A stretch of DNA of 64,000 nt, from contig NZ_KI911332.1 of assembly GCF_000513955.1 (NCBI RefSeq), forward strand, positions 66,642 to 130,641, in the 5' to 3' direction. The notes under the pieces were generated by a model that was given only the letters and a program-made list of their open reading frames with translations, was not told where the DNA came from and ran no database searches. This stretch comes from Pseudoxanthomonas suwonensis J47 (GTDB lineage Bacteria > Pseudomonadota > Gammaproteobacteria > Xanthomonadales > Xanthomonadaceae). A program made the translations under genes and the position numbers. Shown here piece by piece: positions 16,053 to 25,225 of this stretch (positions are counted from its first letter, which is position 1; every line of letters begins with the position of its first letter).

Positions 16053-16915
16053 CCCTTCGCGCGCAGCTTTTCGACCACGCCGTCCTCGCCGAGCAGGTGC
16101 AGCGCGCCGACCACGGCCAGGGTGTCCTCGCCTTCGCCCAGCGCCAGCCGCGCCTCCAGCTGCGGCACCCAGGCGTCGTTGCGCTCGATGTTGATGCGCC
16201 GGTACAGCGCCGGGTACTGCCGCCTCATCTCCACGGCCATTTCCTGCCACAGGCGCTGCGCATCGCCGGCGCGCCAGGCCTTGTACAGCTCGCGCGACTG
16301 CGACGGCTTCCCGGCCTCGTCCAGCGCCTCGGCGAGCAGCTGCTTCTGTTCCTCCAGCGCCATGCCGGCCAGCACCGCCAGCTGCTGTTCGGCCCGTTCC
16401 AGGCCCGCTGCCGGCTTGCCGGCGCGCGCGGCCGCCCCCATCAGGTGGCGGTCCAGGCCCAGCTCCGGATCCAGTCCGCTGCGCCCCATCTCGACCATGC
16501 CGATGCTCAGGCCGATGAACCAGGGCTCGAAACGCGCCAGCCCTTCCAGCGACATCTGGTTGGCGCGCGCGTAGCGTTCCAGCCGCGCCCACAGCTCCGG
16601 ACCGAGGTCCTCGCGCAGCGAGCCGGGCCCGCTGCGCGTGCCGGCCTGCGCCAGCCGCGCGGCCAGCTCCGGCGAACCGGCCTCGCCCGGCGCCAGTTCG
16701 AACAGCAGCGATTCGGCGTCGGCGAAGGCCGCGTCCACCTCCGGCGACAGCGGATAGTCCTCCGCCGACAGCAGGTGGAAGGAGCCGAGCAGGTACACCG
16801 CGTTGTCGGCGTCGGAGACCTTCCACAGCAGCGGCACCGGCGGTCCGGCATGCGCCGGGGCCGCTCCGGCCAGGAGCAGCAGCAGGGCCACGCACCAGCC
16901 GGCGGCACGGTTCAT
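16013..16915 (-). CDS. TraB/GumN family protein
   Basis: 300 residues with a signal peptide ([13 protein letters not shown], cleavage near 23). The family fold is marked by the N-terminal G-S-F-H-L-L motif (about 44) and the C-terminal [11 protein letters not shown] (about 270), whose histidines are thought to form a metal-dependent active site related to Tiki proteases. GumN sits in xanthan clusters, but no gum genes are present here and the role is unknown. The start at 16915 is chosen for the signal peptide; the frame is open 49 codons further upstream. The 3' end overlaps rnfB by 40 bases in convergent orientation. Confidence 0.85.
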   Translation of the reverse strand: MNRAAGWCVALLLLLAGAAPAHAGPPVPLLWKVSDADNAVYLLGSFHLLSAEDYPLSPEVDAAFADAESLLFELAPGEAGSPELAARLAQAGTRSGPGSLREDLGPELWARLERYARANQMSLEGLARFEPWFIGLSIGMVEMGRSGLDPELGLDRHLMGAAARAGKPAAGLERAEQQLAVLAGMALEEQKQLLAEALDEAGKPSQSRELYKAWRAGDAQRLWQEMAVEMRRQYPALYRRINIERNDAWVPQLEARLALGEGEDTLAVVGALHLLGEDGVVEKLRAKGYRVERICTACAD

Positions 16916-16956
16916 CGCATCAGCACTCCAGTGTGGCCGGCGCCGACGCGGAACGG

Positions 16957-17901
16957 TCAGTGCACCGGCGAGACATAGTTCTTCTCGCCCGCGGTCACCA
17001 GCAGGTCCAGCCGGTTCTCCGGTGGCGGCAGCGGGCAGGTCGCGAACAGGGTGAAGGCACACGGCGGGTTGTAGGCGCGGTTGAAGTCCAGCACCACCTT
17101 GCCGTCGGGACCGGGCCAGGCCGCCTCGAGGAAGCGCCCGGCCGGATAGCTGCCGTGGCCGCTGGTGCGGTCGGCGAGCACGAAGAACAGCTCGCTGCCC
17201 GGCTCGCCCAGCGCCTCAAGGCGGAAGCTGCGGCCGTCGCGCTCGAACTCCACCACGCCGGGATTGGGCGAATCGCTGAGCGTGCCGACGATGTCGCCGA
17301 TCGGCAGGGTCTTGCCCGGCGGATGCGGGATGAACCGGCCCTCGATGCGCCACGACGGATCGGCCGGCCAGTACTCCAGGCCGGCGAACTGCAGCCGGGT
17401 CGGCGCGTCGGCGTGCCTGACCCGCAGCGCGTCGCGGTCGCCACGGCGCAGCAGGGTCACCAGGCCCCTGCCCTCGTCGAAACCGATGACGCTGGGCTGC
17501 GGATCCTGGTCGTTGCGCAGCACCACCTTGCCCTTCAGCGGCTCGCCGTCGAGGGTCAGTTCCACGCCCTTCTCAGGGGTGAAGGTCCAGGTGCCGCTGC
17601 GGTCGCGCTGCAGCAGGCCCATCTTTTCCGGGCCGAAGGCCATGCGCACGCCGTTGCCGATGCGCTCGCCGCTGCCGATGTAGTGCGCCTTCAGTTCCAG
17701 CCAGTGCAGGCCGACCAGGCTGGTCCAGCCGTCCGGCCGCAGCAGGTCGTCGAGGCGCTGGTTGCGCCAGGCCTGCTCCTCGGCCAGGAAGGCCGGGTCG
17801 ACGATCGTCTTCGTCCTGTCGTCACCGCCGCTGCCACTGCAGGCGCCCAGCAGCACGCCCGCCAGCAGCGCCGTCCCCACGGCGCGGCCGAACCGCCTCA
17901 T
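16957..17901 (-). CDS. DUF1684 domain-containing lipoprotein
   Basis: 314 residues. The N-terminus is a lipoprotein signal (A-G-V-L-L-G-A-C, Cys about 20), and the rest is a DUF1684 domain whose conserved core includes [20 protein letters not shown] and [10 protein letters not shown]. Its biochemical function is unknown. The ATG at 17901 overlaps the mutL stop (ATGA), and GAGGGGAAG precedes it, so it is preferred over an in-frame ATG six codons upstream. Translational coupling to mutL is likely. Confidence 0.87.
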   Translation of the reverse strand: MRRFGRAVGTALLAGVLLGACSGSGGDDRTKTIVDPAFLAEEQAWRNQRLDDLLRPDGWTSLVGLHWLELKAHYIGSGERIGNGVRMAFGPEKMGLLQRDRSGTWTFTPEKGVELTLDGEPLKGKVVLRNDQDPQPSVIGFDEGRGLVTLLRRGDRDALRVRHADAPTRLQFAGLEYWPADPSWRIEGRFIPHPPGKTLPIGDIVGTLSDSPNPGVVEFERDGRSFRLEALGEPGSELFFVLADRTSGHGSYPAGRFLEAAWPGPDGKVVLDFNRAYNPPCAFTLFATCPLPPPENRLDLLVTAGEKNYVSPVH

Positions 17902-19736
17902 CTTCCCCTCAGGAACCATCGATCGATCTCCCCCAGCGTGAAGCGCGCCCAGGTCGGGCGCCCGTGGTTGCATTGCCCCGAGCGCTCGGTCGCTTCCATG
18001 TCGCGCAGCAGGGCGTTCATCTCCGGAACCGTCAGGCGCCGGTTGGCGCGCACCGCGCCATGGCAGGCCATGGTCGAGAGCAGTTCGTCGCGCGCGGCGG
18101 CGACGCGGCGGGTGGCGCCGTGCTCGCGCAGGTCGGCCAGCACGTCGCGCAGCAGCGCTTCCGGATCGGCGTGCGCCAGCAGCGCCGGCACGCTGCGCAC
18201 GGCCAGCGTCTGCGGGCCGCTGCGGGTCACATCGAAGCCCAGCTCGGCCAGGGTCTGCGCCTCGCGTTCGGCGACGTCGGCATCGCGCTCGCCCACCGCC
18301 AGCGCCAGCGGCACCAGCAGCGGCTGCGCACGCAGGCCGATGCCGTCGTGGGCCTGCTTCAGGCGCTCGTAGCCGATCCGCTCGTGCGCGGCGTGCATGT
18401 CGACCACGACCAGGCCTTCTGCGTTCTCGGCGAGGATGTAGATGCCGTGCAGCTGGGCGATGGCGTAGCCCAGCGGCGGCACTTCGCCGTCGGTCTCCGG
18501 CAGGCCACGCTCGAAGGCCGGCGTGGGCGTGCCCGGCATCGCCATGGATGCAGGTTCCGGCGACGACGCCGGTTGCGCGTACAGCGCGGCGTAGGCGGCG
18601 GGCGCCTCGTCCAGGCGCAGGCCCAGTGGCTGCGGGCGCGGCGTCCACGGCTGGAACGGCCGCGATTCGCTGCCGTCCATGCCCGCCGTCTGGCCTGCCA
18701 CCTGCATCGCCGGTACGGCCGCGGCACCGGCCACTTCGGCGCCGGCGCGGGTCTGCGCCAGCGCTTCCTGCAGGGTGCGGAACACGAAATCGTGGACCAG
18801 GCGCGCGTCGCGGAAGCGCACCTCGTGCTTGGCCGGGTGCACGTTGACGTCGACCCGGATCGGATCCAGCTCCAGGAACAGCACGTAGGCCGGCTGGCGG
18901 CCGTGGTAGAGCACGTCCTGGTAGGCCAGCTTCACCGCATGGGCGACGCTGCGGTCGCGCACCGAGCGGCCGTTGACGTAGAGGTACTGCTGGTCGGCGC
19001 TGGCGCGCGAATAGTGCGGCTGGCCGATCCAGCCGTGCAGGCGCATGCCGGCGCCGCTGTGGTCGATGCGCAGTGCGCTGCGCGCGAAGTCGTCGCCGAG
19101 GGTCTCGCCCAGGCGCGCGGCCGCGTCCAGGTCGCCGGCGCGGTAGCGGCGCGAAGGCTTGCCGTTGTGGCTGACGCGCAGCTCCACGTCCGGGCGCGCC
19201 AGCGCCAGCGAACGCAGCCATTCCTCGATGTGGCCCAGCTCGGTGCGCTCGGCGCGCAGGAACTTGCGCCGCGCGGGCACGTTGTAGAACAGGTCGCGCA
19301 CTTCCACCGTGGTGCCCGGCGCGTGCGCCTTGGGCTCCACCTCGCCGACGCGGCCACCGTCGACGTGCAGCGCCGCGCCGTGTTCGTCGTCGCGCCGGCG
19401 CGAGGCCAGCATGAAGCGGCTGACCGAGGCGATCGACGGCAGCGCTTCGCCGCGGAAGCCGAGCGTGGCCACCGCCTCGAGGTCGTCGAGCGAGGCGATC
19501 TTGCTGGTGGCGTGGCGACTGACCGCCAGCGGCAGTTCCTCCGGCGCGATGCCGCCGCCGTCGTCGCGGATGCGGATCAGGCGGATGCCGCCCTCTTCCA
19601 GGTCGATGTCGACGCGGCGCGCGCCGGCGTCGAGCGCGTTCTCGACCAGTTCCTTGACCACCGAAGCCGGCCGTTCGACGACTTCGCCGGCGGCGATCTG
19701 GTTGATGAGGGTGTCCGGAAGCTGTCGGATCGGCAC
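17898..19736 (-). CDS. mutL: DNA mismatch repair protein MutL (endonuclease type)
   Basis: 612 residues. The GHKL ATPase domain is at the N-terminus: [10 protein letters not shown] (about 29-38), R-D-D-G-G-G-I and G-F-R-G-E-A-L. After a proline-rich linker (about 335-430) the C-terminal domain carries [12 protein letters not shown], which fits the D-[Q/M]-H-A-x2-E-x4-E endonuclease motif, plus A-C-H-G and the C-N-H-G-R-P metal motif. This MutL should therefore nick DNA itself, as in bacteria lacking MutH and Dam-directed repair. It follows amiC (94 bases) and overlaps the DUF1684 lipoprotein gene. Confidence 0.96.
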   Translation of the reverse strand: MPIRQLPDTLINQIAAGEVVERPASVVKELVENALDAGARRVDIDLEEGGIRLIRIRDDGGGIAPEELPLAVSRHATSKIASLDDLEAVATLGFRGEALPSIASVSRFMLASRRRDDEHGAALHVDGGRVGEVEPKAHAPGTTVEVRDLFYNVPARRKFLRAERTELGHIEEWLRSLALARPDVELRVSHNGKPSRRYRAGDLDAAARLGETLGDDFARSALRIDHSGAGMRLHGWIGQPHYSRASADQQYLYVNGRSVRDRSVAHAVKLAYQDVLYHGRQPAYVLFLELDPIRVDVNVHPAKHEVRFRDARLVHDFVFRTLQEALAQTRAGAEVAGAAAVPAMQVAGQTAGMDGSESRPFQPWTPRPQPLGLRLDEAPAAYAALYAQPASSPEPASMAMPGTPTPAFERGLPETDGEVPPLGYAIAQLHGIYILAENAEGLVVVDMHAAHERIGYERLKQAHDGIGLRAQPLLVPLALAVGERDADVAEREAQTLAELGFDVTRSGPQTLAVRSVPALLAHADPEALLRDVLADLREHGATRRVAAARDELLSTMACHGAVRANRRLTVPEMNALLRDMEATERSGQCNHGRPTWARFTLGEIDRWFLRGR

Positions 19737-19830
19737 TGGATCGCGGCGTCATGCGCCGGCTGGAGGGAGTGCGTCGATGATAGCCGCCGTGGCGGCAAAT
19801 GGGGCCGCGAGCTGCGTCGCGGCCGGGGCC

Positions 19831-21456
19831 TCAGGGCGTGCCGCCCCCGGCCATCGCCACCGTCGCCGCTTCGGCGCGCGCGGCGAACAGCGTGCCCGGC
19901 GGCGGCTGGCGGCTGAAGTAGGTGTTGAGCCCGTCGACCACCGCGCTGGCGACCTTGCGCTGGTAGGCCGGGTCGGTCAGGCGCTTCTCTTCTTCCGGAT
20001 TGGAGATGAAGGCAGTCTCGACCAGCATCGCCGGCATGTCGGAGGTGCGCAGCACCGCGAAGTTGGCGCGCTCGATGTTCGGCTTGTGGTTGTTGCCGAC
20101 GCGCTTGAGGCCGCCCAGCACGTGGTTGGCGGCGTCCTCGGAGGCGCGCATGTGCCCGCTCTGGGCCAGGTCCAGCAGCACGCTGGCCAGCACGTTCTCG
20201 GTCTGCTGCAGGCGCACGCCGCCGACCAGGTCGGCCGCGTTCTCCTTGTCCGCCAGCCAGCGCGCGCGCTGCGAGGAGGCGCCCTTGGTCGAGAGCACGT
20301 ACACCGACGAACCGCGCGCGCTGCGGTTCTCGGCCGCGTCGGCGTGCAGCGAGACGAAGATGTCGGCCTTGGCCGCGCGCGCGCGCTGGGCGCGCATCGG
20401 CAGCGGGATGAACACGTCCGAATCACGGACCAGGTAGGCCTTCAGCCCGGGCGTGGCGTTGACCTGGCGGGCCAGCTCGCGGGCCATGGCCAGGGTGACG
20501 TCCTTCTCGCGCTTGCCGGTCGGGCCGATCGCGCCCGGGTCCTGGCCGCCGTGGCCGGCATCGATGGCCACGATCAGCGGGCGCATGCCCTTGCCCAGCG
20601 CGGCCGGCCTGGCCGGTTCCGGGGCGGTGGTGGCCGCCGGCGCGGTCGCGGCCGGCTGGCTGCTGGCGACGGCGGACGCCGTAGCGGTCGCCGGCGGCGG
20701 CGCGGTCGCTGCCGGGCTGGTGGCGGTCGGGATGGCGGTCGCCGGCGGGCCGGCGTCGGCCACGACCGGGGGGCCGGCGCGGCCTTCGAGGATTTCGCGC
20801 GGCGACGGACCGCCGGTGGCGGCCGCGGTGGTCGCGGTCGTGCTGGCCGGGAGGGTCGCCGGCGGGTTGGCGGCCGGCGGGTTCGCCGGCGCGGCCTGCA
20901 TCCGGGCCGCCTGCGCGGCCTGGCCGGCCAGCAGCGCGGTGGCGCGCGCGGCCTCTTCCGGGTCAACGGCGGGGGCCTGGGTCGTCACCGGGGCGGTGGC
21001 CACGGGCGCCGCGGCCGCCGGCCTGGTCGCAGCGACAGCCGCCGGGGCCGGGCCATCGCCCGGCCACTCGATCAGCAGGCGCGCGCCGTCGGCCGCCGGC
21101 TCCATCCGCGCGGGCAGCGCCGCCACCGGCTGGGCCAGTTCGAAGACGATGCGGAAAGTGCCCGGCACCGGCTGGCCGGTGCGGACCGCGGTGACCACGC
21201 CCGCCGGGGCCGGCAGCTTCAGCCCGCGCGCGGCCTGCGAATCGGGCAGGTCCACCACCAGGCGGTGCGGATCGCTCAGCGAGAGGGTCTTGTACTTTCC
21301 GGCGCCCTGCAGGTCGATCTCGGCACTGGTGCCGGTGGCGCCCTGCTCAAGCTGCAGCGAACGGACCTGGCCGGCCCAGGCCGGCGCGACGAACGCAAGC
21401 GCGGCGAGCATCAAGCCCACCCCGAGGCATCCTGTCCGGGCAATCCGCTGGCGCAT
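19831..21456 (-). CDS. amiC: N-acetylmuramoyl-L-alanine amidase (AmiC type)
   Basis: 541 residues. Signal peptide to about 28 (APAWA-GQ), N-terminal AMIN domain (about 30-140) for septal targeting, a long Ala/Pro/Thr-rich linker (about 145-285), then the Amidase_3 zinc domain (about 290-515). Zinc and catalytic residues are visible in D-A-G-H-G-G, the following K-R-E-K-D, S-L-H-A-D and V-E-T-A-F-I-S-N. It splits peptidoglycan at the septum during cell separation. The unusually long, low-complexity linker is the odd point. It lies between tsaE and mutL in an order common in gammaproteobacteria. Confidence 0.93.
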   Translation of the reverse strand: MRQRIARTGCLGVGLMLAALAFVAPAWAGQVRSLQLEQGATGTSAEIDLQGAGKYKTLSLSDPHRLVVDLPDSQAARGLKLPAPAGVVTAVRTGQPVPGTFRIVFELAQPVAALPARMEPAADGARLLIEWPGDGPAPAAVAATRPAAAAPVATAPVTTQAPAVDPEEAARATALLAGQAAQAARMQAAPANPPAANPPATLPASTTATTAAATGGPSPREILEGRAGPPVVADAGPPATAIPTATSPAATAPPPATATASAVASSQPAATAPAATTAPEPARPAALGKGMRPLIVAIDAGHGGQDPGAIGPTGKREKDVTLAMARELARQVNATPGLKAYLVRDSDVFIPLPMRAQRARAAKADIFVSLHADAAENRSARGSSVYVLSTKGASSQRARWLADKENAADLVGGVRLQQTENVLASVLLDLAQSGHMRASEDAANHVLGGLKRVGNNHKPNIERANFAVLRTSDMPAMLVETAFISNPEEEKRLTDPAYQRKVASAVVDGLNTYFSRQPPPGTLFAARAEAATVAMAGGGTP

Positions 21457-21457
21457 G

Positions 21458-21496
21458 GCGGGGATTCAAGCACCGCCGCGCGGGGATTGCAAGCAC
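21458..21496 (-). promoter_or_regulatory. Paired direct repeat directly upstream of amiC
   Basis: On the minus strand GTGCTTGCAATCCCCGC and GTGCTTGAATCCCCGC (21480-21496 and 21458-21473) are repeated with a 22-23 bp period, about two helical turns, ending just before the amiC ATG. They could be a regulator site. Alternatively TTGCAA-N17-TTGAAT inside them could be a promoter. Confidence 0.35.
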
Positions 21497-21537
21497 TTTT
21501 TCCTTAATAATCCGAGGCCTGGGATACCTTTCTAGGG

Positions 21538-22014
21538 TCACCCGGCAACAAGGGGCCGCAAACCGCCGGTTTCGGCCAGTGCGGCGAGCCACTCCCGGCC
21601 GGTTTCGGACCCGGCCAGCAGCCCGGCCCGGCGCCCCATGCCCTCCTGGGCCAGTTCGATCCGCAGGTCCGCCGGCGGCAGCGCCCCGGCGCCCCGTTCC
21701 GGCCACTCGACCAGCCACAGCGTGGCCTCGTCCCCGTCCAGGCCGAGGAAATCCAGCTCGCCGGCGTGGCCGATGCGGTACAGGTCCAGGTGCCAGGCCT
21801 CGCCGCCCGGGACCGGGTAGCGCTCGACCAGGGTGTAGGTCGGGCTGCGGATCGGCCCCTGCACGCCCAGTGCGCGCAGCAGCGCGCGGGCCAGCGTGGA
21901 CTTGCCGGCGCCGAGGTCGCCGTGCAGGTGCACCACCGCGCGCGGCGGCCGGGTGGCGGCCAGCGCGCGGCCCAGCGCTTCGGTGCTTTCGCTGTCGGGC
22001 AGGACGAGGTGCAT
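21538..22014 (-). CDS. tsaE: tRNA threonylcarbamoyladenosine biosynthesis ATPase TsaE
   Basis: 158 residues, the usual size. TsaE is the ATPase of the TsaBDE complex that makes t6A37 on ANN-decoding tRNAs. The Walker A loop is H-G-D-L-G-A-G-K-S-T (about 32-41), followed by S-P-T-Y-T-L-V-E-R-Y and H-L-D-L-Y-R. The ATG at 22014 overlaps the nnr stop (ATGA), so an alternative start 12 codons upstream is not used. It lies in the conserved nnr-tsaE-amiC-mutL order. Confidence 0.95.
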   Translation of the reverse strand: MHLVLPDSESTEALGRALAATRPPRAVVHLHGDLGAGKSTLARALLRALGVQGPIRSPTYTLVERYPVPGGEAWHLDLYRIGHAGELDFLGLDGDEATLWLVEWPERGAGALPPADLRIELAQEGMGRRAGLLAGSETGREWLAALAETGGLRPLVAG

Positions 22015-23495
22015 CAGGTTTCCCCGGGATTGGACAGGCGGCGCAGCCACGACAGCAGGTCCGAAGGCAGCAGGCCGCGCTGGCCGCCTTCGGCGGCGGC
22101 CGCGTCGCCGGCCAGCGAATGCAGCAGCGCGCCGGCACAGGCCGCTTCGAACGCAGGCAGGCCCTGCGCGCGCATGGCCGCGATCGTGCCGGTCAGCAGA
22201 TCACCCATGCCGCCGGTGGCCATGCCCGGATTGCCGGCGTCGAGCACGGCGGGAATGCGGCCCGGCGCGGCGATGATCGTGCCTGCGCCTTTCAGCACCA
22301 CGGTGCAGCCGTAGCGTTCGGCCAGCGCCGCGGCCGCGGCGAAACGGTCGCGCTGGATGCCCTCGTTATCGCCATCGAGCAGGCGCGCGGCCTCGCCCGG
22401 ATGCGGCGTCAGGATCGCGTCCGCGGGCGGCTGCAGGCCGGTTGCGGCCAGCAGGTTCAGTGCGTCGGCATCGAGGACCAGCGGCCTGTTGCCGGCCATC
22501 GCGGCACGGAACAGCGATTCGCCCCAGGACTGCTGGCCCAGGCCCGGGCCGCAGGCGACTGCGCCTGCGTTCGCGAGCAGCGCAGGGAGATCGCCCGCGT
22601 CATGCACCGCGCGCACCATCACTTCCGGGCGCCGCGCGAGTACCGCCGCCACATGCGCTTCGCGCGTCGCAACGCTGGCCAGGCCCGCGCCGGCACGCAG
22701 CGCGGCTTCGGCGCACAGCAGCACCGCGCCACCGCCACCGAGTTCGCCGCCGACGCAGAGCACGCGACCGGATTCGCCCTTGTGGGTATCGCGACGCCGC
22801 GGCGGCAGCCAGTGACGCAACGCTTCGGCGCGCAGCAGCGTGGCGCTCGGCGGCGCGCTTTCGGCGTACTCCGTCGCATCCACGTCCAGCGTATCGAGCA
22901 GCAGCTCGCCGGCATGGTCGAGCGCGACGCCGGTGCGCAGGCCGGCGTGCTCGACGATGAACTGCAAAGTGCATTCGGCGTGCAGCGCGATGCCCGGCGC
23001 GCAGCCGCGAGCGGCGTCGATGCCGCTGGGCACGTCCAGCGCGAACAGCGGCGCCTCGGCCTGGTCCAGCGCTTCGACCAGCGCGGCGTATTCGGGCCGC
23101 GGCGCGCGCTCCAGGCCGATGCCGAACAGCGCATCGACCAGCAGGTCCGCATCGCCCAGCGACGACGGGAACAGCTCGACGTGGCCGCCGGCGGCCAGGT
23201 AATCGGTACAGGCGCGCTGTGCCAGTCCGCTGCGCGGGCCGCCCTCGGCCGGGTGCACCACGCGCACCTGGCGGCCGGACTGCAATGCCAGCCGCGCCAG
23301 CACGTAACCGTCGCCACCGTTGTTGCCGCTGCCGCAGGCGACCACGATCCGCTGCGCGCGCGGCCAGCGCTGCAGCAGCACGCGCCACGCGGCCTGGCCG
23401 GCGCGCTGCATCAGCACGTAGCCGTCGCCACCGAGCGCGGCGGTGGCGAGGCGGTCGATCTCGCGCGCGGCGGCGGCGGAATGGAGGAAGGTCAT
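22014..23495 (-). CDS. nnr: Bifunctional NAD(P)H-hydrate repair enzyme Nnr
   Basis: 493 residues. The N-terminal YjeF_N domain (about 1-205) epimerises NAD(P)HX, with G-S-G-N-N-G-G-D-G-Y at about 52-61. The C-terminal ribokinase-like domain (about 225-490) is the ADP-dependent dehydratase, marked by L-T-P-H-P-G-E-A-A-R-L and the N-P-G-M-A-T-G-G-M-G-D-L motif. Together they restore damaged hydrated NADH and NADPH. It is divergent from queG with 69 bases between them, and overlaps tsaE by the ATGA junction. Confidence 0.95.
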   Translation of the reverse strand: MTFLHSAAAAREIDRLATAALGGDGYVLMQRAGQAAWRVLLQRWPRAQRIVVACGSGNNGGDGYVLARLALQSGRQVRVVHPAEGGPRSGLAQRACTDYLAAGGHVELFPSSLGDADLLVDALFGIGLERAPRPEYAALVEALDQAEAPLFALDVPSGIDAARGCAPGIALHAECTLQFIVEHAGLRTGVALDHAGELLLDTLDVDATEYAESAPPSATLLRAEALRHWLPPRRRDTHKGESGRVLCVGGELGGGGAVLLCAEAALRAGAGLASVATREAHVAAVLARRPEVMVRAVHDAGDLPALLANAGAVACGPGLGQQSWGESLFRAAMAGNRPLVLDADALNLLAATGLQPPADAILTPHPGEAARLLDGDNEGIQRDRFAAAAALAERYGCTVVLKGAGTIIAAPGRIPAVLDAGNPGMATGGMGDLLTGTIAAMRAQGLPAFEAACAGALLHSLAGDAAAAEGGQRGLLPSDLLSWLRRLSNPGET

Positions 23496-23552
23496 GGATG
23501 GATTCTACCGCCGCCCCGGCCGCCGTTCGGCGGGCGTGTAGCGGCCGCTCCC

Positions 23553-23558
23553 TATAAT
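23553..23558 (+). promoter_or_regulatory. -10 box (TATAAT) predicting a leaderless queG mRNA
   Basis: A perfect consensus TATAAT is followed by six bases and then the queG ATG at 23565. Transcription starting seven bases after the box would begin at the A of the start codon. No ribosome-binding site is present. The 69-bp gap to nnr leaves no room for another start. Confidence 0.6.
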
Positions 23559-23564
23559 CCGCGC

Positions 23565-24644
23565 ATGTCCCTGCCCGCCTCCCCTGCCGCCCACGCCGAT
23601 CCGGTGGCCCTCGCCCGCCGCGTGCGCGAACTGGCGCGCGAGCTCGGCTTCCAGCGCTGCGGCATTTCCGGCGTGGAACTGGGCGAGGACGAGGCCTACC
23701 TGCGCGACTGGCTGCAGCAGGGCCTGTACGGGACCATGGAATGGATGGCACGCCACGGCGACCGTCGCAGCCGCCCGCAGGAACTGGTGCCCGGCACGCT
23801 GCGGGTGATCTCGGTCGGCCTGGACTACGGCCGCAACGACGGCGACGAGGCCTGGCAGACTCTCGCCGACGGCACCCGCGCCTACGTCGCCCGCTATGCG
23901 CTGGGCCGCGACTACCACAAGCTGATGCGCAACCGCCTGCAGAAGCTGGCCGACCGCATCCAGGCGGAGATCGGTCCGTTCGGCCACCGCGTGTTCGTCG
24001 ACTCGGCGCCGGTGCTCGAGCGCGCGCTCGCGCGCAACGCGGGCCTGGGCTGGATCGGCAAGCACACCTGCCTGATCGATCGCGACGGCGGTTCGTGGTT
24101 CTTCCTCGGCGAGATCTACGTCGACCTGCCGCTGCCCATCGATGAAGCGGCCAGCGCGCACTGCGGCACCTGCACGCGCTGCATCGAGGTCTGCCCCACC
24201 GGCGCGATCGTCGCGCCGTACCGCCTCGACGCGCGGCGCTGCATCTCCTATCTCACCATCGAGCACGAGGGACCGATCCCGGAGGAACTGCGCCCGGCGA
24301 TCGCCAACCGCATCTTCGGGTGCGACGACTGCCAGCTGGTCTGCCCCTGGAACAAGTTCGCCCGTCGCACCGACGAGCCGGATTTCCGCGCGCGCAACGA
24401 CCTGGACGTGGCCACCTTGCCGCAACTGTTCGCCTGGGACGAGGACGAGTTCCTGCGCCGCACCGAAGGCAGCCCGATCCGCCGCAGCGGCCACGAGCGC
24501 TGGCTGCGCAACATCGCCGTCGCACTTGGCAATGCGCCGTCCACGCCGGAAGTGCTCGCCGCGCTGGAATCGCGCCGCGAGCATCCGTCGGAGCTGGTGC
24601 GGGAGCATGTGGCATGGGCGCTGGAGCGGCATCGCGGGACTTGA
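23565..24644 (+). CDS. queG: Epoxyqueuosine reductase QueG
   Basis: 359 residues. QueG reduces epoxyqueuosine to queuosine in the wobble base of GUN tRNAs, the last step of queuosine synthesis, using cobalamin and two [4Fe-4S] clusters. Cluster ligands are Cys200, 203, 206, 210 (C-G-T-C-T-R-C-I-E-V-C-P) and Cys226, 253, 256, 260 (C-D-D-C-Q-L-V-C-P). The proton-donating Asp is Asp146 in V-D-S-A-P-V-L-E-R. A C-terminal HEAT-like segment follows. No cobalamin or other queuosine genes are in the window. The mRNA is probably leaderless. Confidence 0.96.
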   Translation: MSLPASPAAHADPVALARRVRELARELGFQRCGISGVELGEDEAYLRDWLQQGLYGTMEWMARHGDRRSRPQELVPGTLRVISVGLDYGRNDGDEAWQTLADGTRAYVARYALGRDYHKLMRNRLQKLADRIQAEIGPFGHRVFVDSAPVLERALARNAGLGWIGKHTCLIDRDGGSWFFLGEIYVDLPLPIDEAASAHCGTCTRCIEVCPTGAIVAPYRLDARRCISYLTIEHEGPIPEELRPAIANRIFGCDDCQLVCPWNKFARRTDEPDFRARNDLDVATLPQLFAWDEDEFLRRTEGSPIRRSGHERWLRNIAVALGNAPSTPEVLAALESRREHPSELVREHVAWALERHRGT

Positions 24645-24689
24645 TGCTGCTGGACTGGCCCGCGTTGGCGTGGCGGGAACATCCACAGC

Positions 24690-24750
24690 AAGGACCAGAG
24701 CAACGGCAACAGCAACAGCAGCGGCAACGGCAAACGCAACGGCAAACGCT
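24690..24750 (+). repeat. GCAACG/GCAACA hexamer-type short repeats
   Basis: A stretch of near-repeats of GCAACGGCAAC and AGCAACAGC, shortly after the queG stop. It is the left edge of the 1-kb repeat region. It reads like slippage-generated low-complexity DNA, and similar CAA/GGC hexamer runs occur between genes in xanthomonads. Confidence 0.6.
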
Positions 24751-24800
24751 GGCTTCGGACGGGGCCGCCGCACCCCGGGTATCCGGGTCACCGCTCAGAA

Positions 24801-25191
24801 GGACGTCCATGTCCTTATTCGCGGCCGTGGCACATCCATGTGCCACTTGCCCCGGATACCCGGGGTACGGCGTCCTCGAAGAACGTCCGGCTCGTAGCTT
24901 CGATTGGCGTCGCGAGAAGGCGATCGCCTAGCCCGGACAAGGCCGCAGGTCGCATCCGGGTGAACCGCCCGCCACTCCAATCGAGTGATTCCTGCAAGGA
25001 TGTCCATGTCCTTGTTCGCGCCGTGGCACATCCATGTGCCACTTGCCCCGGATACCCGGGGTACGGCGTCCTCGAAGAGCGTCCGGCTCGTAGCTTCGAT
25101 TGGCGTCGCGAGAAGGCGATCGCGTAGCCCGGACAAGGCCGCAGGCCGCATCCGGGTGAAGCGCCCGCCACTCCAGTCGAGTGATTCCTGC
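24801..25191. repeat. Direct duplication of a 195-bp intergenic unit
   Basis: Copies run 24801-24995 and 24998-25191 (period 197) and differ at only a few bases and one deletion. Each contains a GTCCATGTCC motif, a perfect dyad GTGGCACAT/ATGTGCCAC, a CCCCGG-ATA-CCCGGGG palindrome and a REP element (24928-24960 and 25124-25156: CTAG or GTAG, then CCCGGACAAGGCCGCAG, then CGCATCCGGG). This is the core of the 1,005-bp region 24645-25649, in which no gene was found. Confidence 0.92.
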
Positions 25192-25196
25192 CACGC

Positions 25197-25225
25197 CCCC
25201 GGATGCGCTTCGCTTATCCGGGCTG
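25197..25225 (-). repeat. Inverted REP copy
   Basis: CCCCGGATGCG...CTTATCCGGGCTGCG is the reverse complement of the GTAGCCCGGACAAG...CGCATCCGGG elements at 25124-25156 and 27185-27214. Together with the duplicated unit it forms a head-to-head REP pair. Confidence 0.7.
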
